DNA of 64,000 bases, taken from Chondrosia reniformis. Its lineage: Eukaryota > Porifera > Demospongiae > Chondrillida > Chondrillidae. Made by a program: the position numbers and the translations under genes. The notes under the pieces were generated by a model, which saw only the letters and a list, made by a program, of their open reading frames with translations, was not told where the DNA came from and made no database searches. The DNA lies in NCBI GenBank assembly GCA_947172415.1, contig OX359194.1, positions 1,116,001 through 1,180,000 of the forward strand. The letters are read 5' to 3'. This document shows positions 60,301 through 64,000 of this stretch, in pieces (positions within the stretch are counted from its first letter, which is position 1; each line of letters opens with the position of its first letter).

Positions 60301-63300
60301 AACTTGTACTGTGTAGTACTTGATGGTAATTTTAATATTTTATATATTTGCCAGTAACTTTCACTGTGTAATGTACTTGAGTGTAATTAGCTAGTATTTT
60401 ACTATACTTATAGACATTCACTATGAGCAATTTCGTTATGAGATTCTACTGTATGTACACATGGAAAACGTACACACATGGATAAGAATAAAGCCTTGTT
60501 GTACGTCAGCAACATGAATTTACTAATTCTGGACGTTTCGACCCAGAGGTCTTCATCAGCAATACATGAGGAATGGGAGTACAAGTCAGTATAAATAGGA
60601 AATTAGTAAATTCATGTTGCTGACACTCAACAAGACTTTATTCTCATAATGATACACATGGATAAGTAAAAATATTAACAGATAACGTAAGGAGAGAAGA
60701 CAGAGTAAAGTAATACGGTCGACCAAACGAATTCAGTCTTTCACATCAATATAGGAACAACTCTGCCTCAAACTTGACGGGAATGTATACAAAAACGCTT
60801 TATCTAACCTTCGCTATAACTCACCTGTTCGTTAGCTCCTTCTCGTAGGAGAGCGTCGACTTGTTATAGCCATTCACAAAAGGATGATCTTCTTTTGTAA
60901 CGATGAGGTTCTGTAACATCACAGATGACAAAATGTGCATGTACGACATACGAGGGTGTTGGTGACGCACTACAAAAACATAATACATCACCAGATTATA
61001 CAATCATAACTTTGAATTCTTCATTATATCTTGATTTTTTGCAATTTTAATTAAACAAAATTTCACCAGATGTTTGTCATAGACATGTACCATGATATAT
61101 GTTGGTTTCAAAGTGATCTGACCAATGAGCCATATGAATTATTTAATTATATTAATTATATTAGATTAGATTACCTTAGTATATTGTAACCTGTACTGTA
61201 TATACAATCTATGTAAAGATCAAAATGTTTAGAATTAAGTAAATATTATAACACCCTCTATGAATGGTTGACAATTCATTAAATGCAGAATTTTGTATAC
61301 ATACTTGATAGTTCCAAGTAAACCATTAAATATTTCTACAATCAAGACTGAATGGAGTGGTAACTCACTCACTATCAGTTGGGAACCACTAACTCTACAT
61401 GAAGCAAGAGGATTTCCAGTGTACTATATATACCTCAATGATAGTAGTGGACCAGTTAAGAGAGAAATAGAACCAACAGCTAATACTACAGAATCAAGTA
61501 TAGTGATTTCTAGATTGGATTCAACAAAATCATACACTGTTGCAATTTCAGTAGCAACTAACAATGGAACATTAATGGGAAACTCCAGTGAACCAGGTTT
61601 AGTGTATACATACACATTATGGATATACTATATGCATTATATATATTAATGTTACCAGGACAACCAGGTATACCTGGGGTGTTATAAACCTATATAGTGA
61701 TAAATGTTATATCACCAGTAGGCCTACTCATGTTTACTTTTCATAAGTGACACCTTACAATATACCTTATCATCACCTTTACCATTGATTCAAATCATAC
61801 CTGATATATATTAATTATACCACACTCAAGTGTGGTATACCTATTACTTATTATTTGAATTATGCATAATAATTTTACTAATGTATTATACATTATATTA
61901 TATATAATGCTGATCATATGGATGTTACATTTTACATTTTGTATATAGTATTTATCAATGCATTCAACTCTGAGAAACAGCTGCAGGATGATGTCATTAT
62001 TCCAGCAATAGCATCTGTTATGAGCTTTTTATTAGTAATATTTACAGTAACAATTTTGTTGTGTATAGCATTAAGGTGAAATACCTATTTATGAAATTAT
62101 GTTTAATCCTATATTAATCACTGTAACTTGCAATTGATTTTGCTGATAGGTGTAGTAGTTAAACTATTGGTTTGTGAAATTTATTATAAAGAATTTTTGC
62201 CAATTTGAAAGATTTTACTGTTAATTAATGTAAAGTAATTTCATCAATATTTCTATATAGAATAAAGTATGGAGGCATGAAATCAAAGAAGATGTGGATC
62301 AAATTTAAAGTGAAAGGAGATCCTTCTATTGAAATGGCAGCACTTGGTGTTCATTATGAACCTGGTCAGAATTAAAACTATAACACATTATTCCTCATTT
62401 TTATTAGGACCAAAATGTTATATATAGCTACATTAATTTCTAACATATTTTACAAATTTTCAAACCTTGAACATTGCAAATTTAAATATGCAGGTAACCT
62501 GACCTATGTTTTATATAAATATTTAGTATAATATTTTTGTAACATTTAAAAATAATGCAATCTTATGCTTACATTTAGGAACTTTGGAGTTAATTCCTAC
62601 TGAACACTTTGCTAATCATGTCAGATTAATGCACTTGGATGGTGACAGTAGATTTGAAACAGAATATGACATAATCAAAGAGAAGGATCCGAAAGGAAAT
62701 GATGATATAGCAAGAGAACATACCAGCAAGAATAGATATGTCAACATATTTACTTGTAAGTTTGTATATGCTATATATATGTATGTATAAATGCATTGAA
62801 TACATGTATGTATATATGATATAAAAGTATCAAGAATTTAGTCTGGTGATTAAATAGTTATAATGCTGAATGCTTTCAGACTTTCCTACTTAGTCGTTAA
62901 TCGGACGCCTCATATGTACATGTTCTTATAATAGTACAAACACAATTTTAGGCGTATATATTTAGGCTAATAGTATTGAGAGTTAATTTATTGTGAATGA
63001 CCCACATGTAACCTTGACTTGCATGTGAACAGTTCCCTTTTCTAGTCTTTTTACTGTATTATATATATAATATAATTTCATGTGTAAGACCAGACCTATA
63101 CATACGTATGCAGTATTTGCATTGTTGCTATACATCACAAAAGAGAACCAGCTAAATAAATATGATTATTTTTTAATAGTTTTAAAGTCTATTGGAAACA
63201 TCGTTTTTATTCACTTTTATTTTAATTTAAAACCAATCTGTTTAATTTCATACGTATGTATCCATATATAGATAACCACTCCAGAGTAAAGTTGATGGTT

Positions 63301-64000
63301 CACAATGATGATTACATCAATGCCTCTTATATCCATGTAAGTATATTATATATAAGAATTTGAAAACCTTAGAAAGTATATACAAAGTAACTGCATTGAA
63401 GTATATATATACTATCTATCGATCTATTTTATGCATTTACAGGGATACAACAGAGAAAATGCTTATATTGCATCTCAGGGTTAGTTTGGTGGATATTATT
63501 GATACTTAATCCATTACTCAATGTTATTATAGGTCCAACTCCAAACACTATTGCTGACTTCCTTCAGATGGTAATAGATCACAGATCTCCTGTAGTAGTG
63601 ATGTTAACATTACATGTTGAAAAGACCAAGGTATATTATTTATATTCAAACTTGAGTCAGTGAATTTCCTGTAAAACACTAAAAGCTATCCTTACTAATT
63701 ATTTAATTAATTCTTACCTAATTTCTTAACTCTTAGACTAAATGTGAGAAGTACTGGGCAGCTAATGAGGGTGATATATTTGAACCAGGAAGAAACCTTC
63801 AAGTAATGGTCACCTCATGTATTCAGTTCAGTGACTATGAACTGAGAGAAATTACCATTACTGTAAGAATTATAAGTTATTAACATCTTTAATCATTGGA
63901 AGCAGTATAATTATTATGTACTGTGTACATATGTATTATTATAAATGTACATACGTACATGTAATATGTTTCTTCATTTTGTATGATATACTTAATATAG
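48337..64000 (+). CDS. Gene F: expanded FN3 receptor tyrosine phosphatase (3' partial)
   Basis: Third FN3 RPTP of the window; it runs off the right edge inside D1. Signal exon 48337-48400 encodes MQRSALKWVTFAIFGICLHV plus L in phase 1. Nineteen FN3 modules follow, then a membrane helix, juxtamembrane exons and the first D1 exons. Module order follows D (a b a b d e f g h i j), but F has extra a/b pairs and four copies of a new module c. One FN3 exon (53185-53493) holds an in-frame stop. With it skipped the frame stays open throughout what is visible. Two inverted repeats sit in its introns. Confidence 0.85.
48824..50915 (+). CDS. Gene F, FN3 modules 1-5
   Basis: Exons 48824-49156, 49230-49541, 49711-50019, 50108-50416 and 50613-50915, all phase 1-1. 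They alternate between subtype a (SPTLLISWNAVP or [10 protein letters not shown], ending TTFEG or TTYEG) and subtype b (SDASAPINVTASPLSGQ, ending VFVTT). Subtypes a and b are the first two modules of C and D. Confidence 0.88.
51465..51536 (-). tRNA. tRNA-like sequence, possibly a SINE head
   Basis: Reads on the minus strand as a 72-base cloverleaf: acceptor GCAGTTG/CAATTGC (one G-T pair), D arm GCTC/GAGC, anticodon stem CTGGT/ACCAG, T arm CTGGG/CCCAG. The A box (TAGCTCAGTGG) and B box (GGTTCAATTCC) both match consensus, and a T run follows about 15 bases downstream. There is one base too many between the D and anticodon arms, and the drawn loop GGTCATA lacks T at position 33, so the anticodon is uncertain (TCA or CAT). 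More likely a tRNA-derived SINE or pseudogene than a working tRNA. Confidence 0.6.
52384..52662 (-). CDS. Repeat-encoded conserved frame, copy 1
   Basis: Open frame of 92 codons in the inverted repeat. From MVSNPVDYANACNQPSVFLA onward it aligns without gaps to the frame at 59891-60145 for about 80 residues, with scattered substitutions, several of them radical. Features include CNQPSVFLAPS, SNLLWLLAETPLRLEPLL and VLPCNWMICINY. No known family is recognised. It may be a remnant of an element-encoded protein or simply an open frame in a recent repeat. Confidence 0.3.
   Translation of the reverse strand: MSLCTSYKMVSNPVDYANACNQPSVFLAPSLGKSNLLWLLAETPLRLEPLLIYGMQMHHLQSILRCVKVIGRSCVLPCNWMICINYYSLCSS
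52939..53064. repeat. Foldback hairpin in gene F intron
   Basis: Arms GAGAGTCTAGAGATGCAGTT and the reverse complement ending CTAGACTCTC, enclosing AAACGTTTCGACCCTAGG. It belongs to the same loose family as 25812-25969. Confidence 0.8.
53185..53493 (+). pseudogene. Gene F FN3 module 6, with in-frame stop
   Basis: A 309-base phase 1-1 exon of subtype b. At 53307-53309 the frame reads TAG where every sister exon reads CAG (the Q of YSIQYKI). Splice sites are intact. If the exon is included, translation ends after 584 residues, before the membrane helix. If skipped, the frame continues. The rest of the exon is otherwise well conserved, so the mutation looks recent. Confidence 0.85.
53659..54406 (+). 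CDS. Gene F, FN3 modules 7-8
   Basis: Exons 53659-53967 and 54098-54406. With the preceding exon they are a block copy of modules 2-4: the intron before module 7 repeats the sequence before module 3 almost base for base (TTTGCATTATTCTATAATGA and onwards). This shows segmental duplication of about 0.9 kb or more rather than independent evolution. Confidence 0.88.
54518..55882 (+). CDS. Gene F, FN3 modules 9-12 (tandem subtype c)
   Basis: Exons 54518-54814, 54874-55170, 55230-55526 and 55586-55882, each 297 bases and phase 1-1, starting VPNKV and ending KTTYNG or KTNFNG. Modules carry LQVTWNAPSSDRTITSYKIQ and TLYQVRVRAVSDLGDGAWSN. The exon plus its 59-base intron repeats at a 356-base period. 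Modules 10 and 11 are identical at nucleotide level; 9 and 12 differ slightly. Genes C and D have no subtype c module. Confidence 0.92.
54815..55585 (+). repeat. 356-base exon-plus-intron tandem duplication
   Basis: The three 59-base introns between modules 9-10, 10-11 and 11-12 are identical as read, and the exons between them are identical. The unit boundaries coincide with neither a transposon nor a simple repeat, so unequal crossing-over is the likely origin. Confidence 0.92.
55996..59584 (+). CDS. Gene F, FN3 modules 13-18
   Basis: Exons 55996-56265, 56516-56782, 57471-57767, 58481-58756, 58824-59138, and 59236-59421 plus 59492-59584 (one module in two exons, as in C and D). They correspond one to one to gene D modules 5-10. 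The module at 56516 has the same extra cysteines as its partner in D. The donor at 59421 (A/GTAATT) is weaker than its partners. All are phase 1-1. Confidence 0.85.
57331..57403 (+). pseudogene. Relic FN3 half-exon in gene F
   Basis: After an acceptor-like TTTCAG the sequence resembles the start of module 15 (GTGGACCACCAGTAAATCTT against GTGGACCTCCTCTTAATCTA) up to the ACGTGGGATC position, then stops. About 140 bases later the intact module begins. This is a truncated duplicate of the exon start, not expected to be coding. Confidence 0.65.
59730..61200 (-). repeat. Large inverted repeat, copy 2
   Basis: Reverse-oriented partner of 50930-52760, in the gene F intron between modules 18 and 19. 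It contains its own foldback: CAAATTTAAAGAGATCCAAG near 59767 and its complement near 60210, enclosing an open frame, followed by two partial repeats of the ACTTGG...AAATTTGTAACTTG end, and a second foldback around 60480-60650 with GGACGTTTCGACCCAGAGGT. It lacks the tRNA-like insert of copy 1. Confidence 0.8.
59891..60145 (+). CDS. Repeat-encoded conserved frame, copy 2
   Basis: Open frame of 84 codons, co-linear with the frame on the opposite strand at 52384-52662. It starts MVSNPVDYVNACNQPSVFLA and ends LLSMQ. Neither copy has a stop or frameshift relative to the other across about 80 codons. Function unknown. Confidence 0.3.
   Translation: MVSNPVDYVNACNQPSVFLAPSQGKSNLLWLLADTPLRLEPLLIHGMQMHDLQSIVRCEKVIGRPCVLPCNWMICINYVLLSMQ
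61312..61596 (+). CDS. Gene F, FN3 module 19
   Basis: A 285-base phase 1-1 exon, the membrane-proximal module, matching the last FN3 exons of C and D ([20 protein letters not shown] and SKSYTV-like core TKSYTVAISVAT). The inverted repeat separates it from module 18. Confidence 0.88.
61949..62755 (+). CDS. Gene F, membrane helix and juxtamembrane region
   Basis: Exons 61949-62075, 62261-62364 and 62579-62755. The helix reads VIIPAIASVMSFLLVIFTVT and continues ILLCIAL. The juxtamembrane part has IKYGGMKSKKMWIKFKVK, then IPTEHFANHVRLMHLDG and SKNRYVNIFTY leading into D1. Lengths and phases parallel gene D. Confidence 0.85.
63272..64000 (+). CDS. Gene F, start of PTP domain D1
   Basis: Exons 63272-63336, 63443-63479, 63533-63630 and 63737-63862, followed by an intron at the window edge. 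They encode [37 protein letters not shown] and QFSDYELREITIT. The WPD and P-loop exons must lie outside the window, so catalytic competence cannot be judged. Confidence 0.88.

Overview
The window looks like the nuclear genome of an early-branching animal, most probably a demosponge (Amphimedon-like; inferred, not proven). The DNA is AT-rich. Genes are cut into many short exons with GT/AG introns of about 60-500 bases, and nearly all recognisable coding sequence belongs to metazoan receptor-type tyrosine phosphatases (RPTPs) with Ig or fibronectin type III (FN3) ectodomains. I rebuilt the gene models by hand from splice signals, phase continuity and comparison of paralogues inside the window. 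For genes B, D and E the exons sum to an uninterrupted reading frame.

Layout. Gene A (1-14830, +, 5' end outside) and gene B (16138-25727, +) are tandem sister RPTPs: Ig ectodomain, one membrane helix, a juxtamembrane region of tiny exons, a catalytic PTP domain D1 and a degenerate D2. Gene E (26408-27951, -) is a small membrane protein with an EMI-like cysteine domain and a tail rich in tyrosines and prolines. Gene C (28627-33954, -) and gene D (34781-47165, +) are head-to-head, sit in two inverted arms of a segmental duplication, and share the same series of FN3 exons in the same order. D continues into tandem PTP domains; C ends in an unrelated helix and a short NPAY-containing tail with no phosphatase. 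Gene F (48337 to beyond 64000, +) is a third FN3 RPTP whose FN3 array has been expanded by exon and block duplication, including 356-base exon-plus-intron units.

How the genes may work together. A, B, D and F would be single-pass surface receptors that bind ligand through Ig or FN3 arrays and remove phosphate from tyrosines in the cytoplasm. C could compete for the same ligands without signalling through a phosphatase. E carries several tyrosine motifs that could be substrates or docking sites. Almost all FN3 exons are symmetric phase 1-1, so exons can be gained, lost or skipped without changing frame. Two such exons are broken (a frameshift in C, a stop codon in F). The locus therefore looks like an actively remodelling receptor cluster; a role in cell or self recognition is only a hypothesis.

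Non-genic content includes a 17-base minisatellite (about 1.1 kb), a 28-base minisatellite (about 2.4 kb), a 15-base minisatellite, two MITE-like elements with matching terminal inverted repeats and TA target duplications, several long foldback hairpins, a pair of inverted repeats of about 1.5-1.8 kb inside gene F introns, and a tRNA-like sequence with intact internal A and B boxes nested in one of them.
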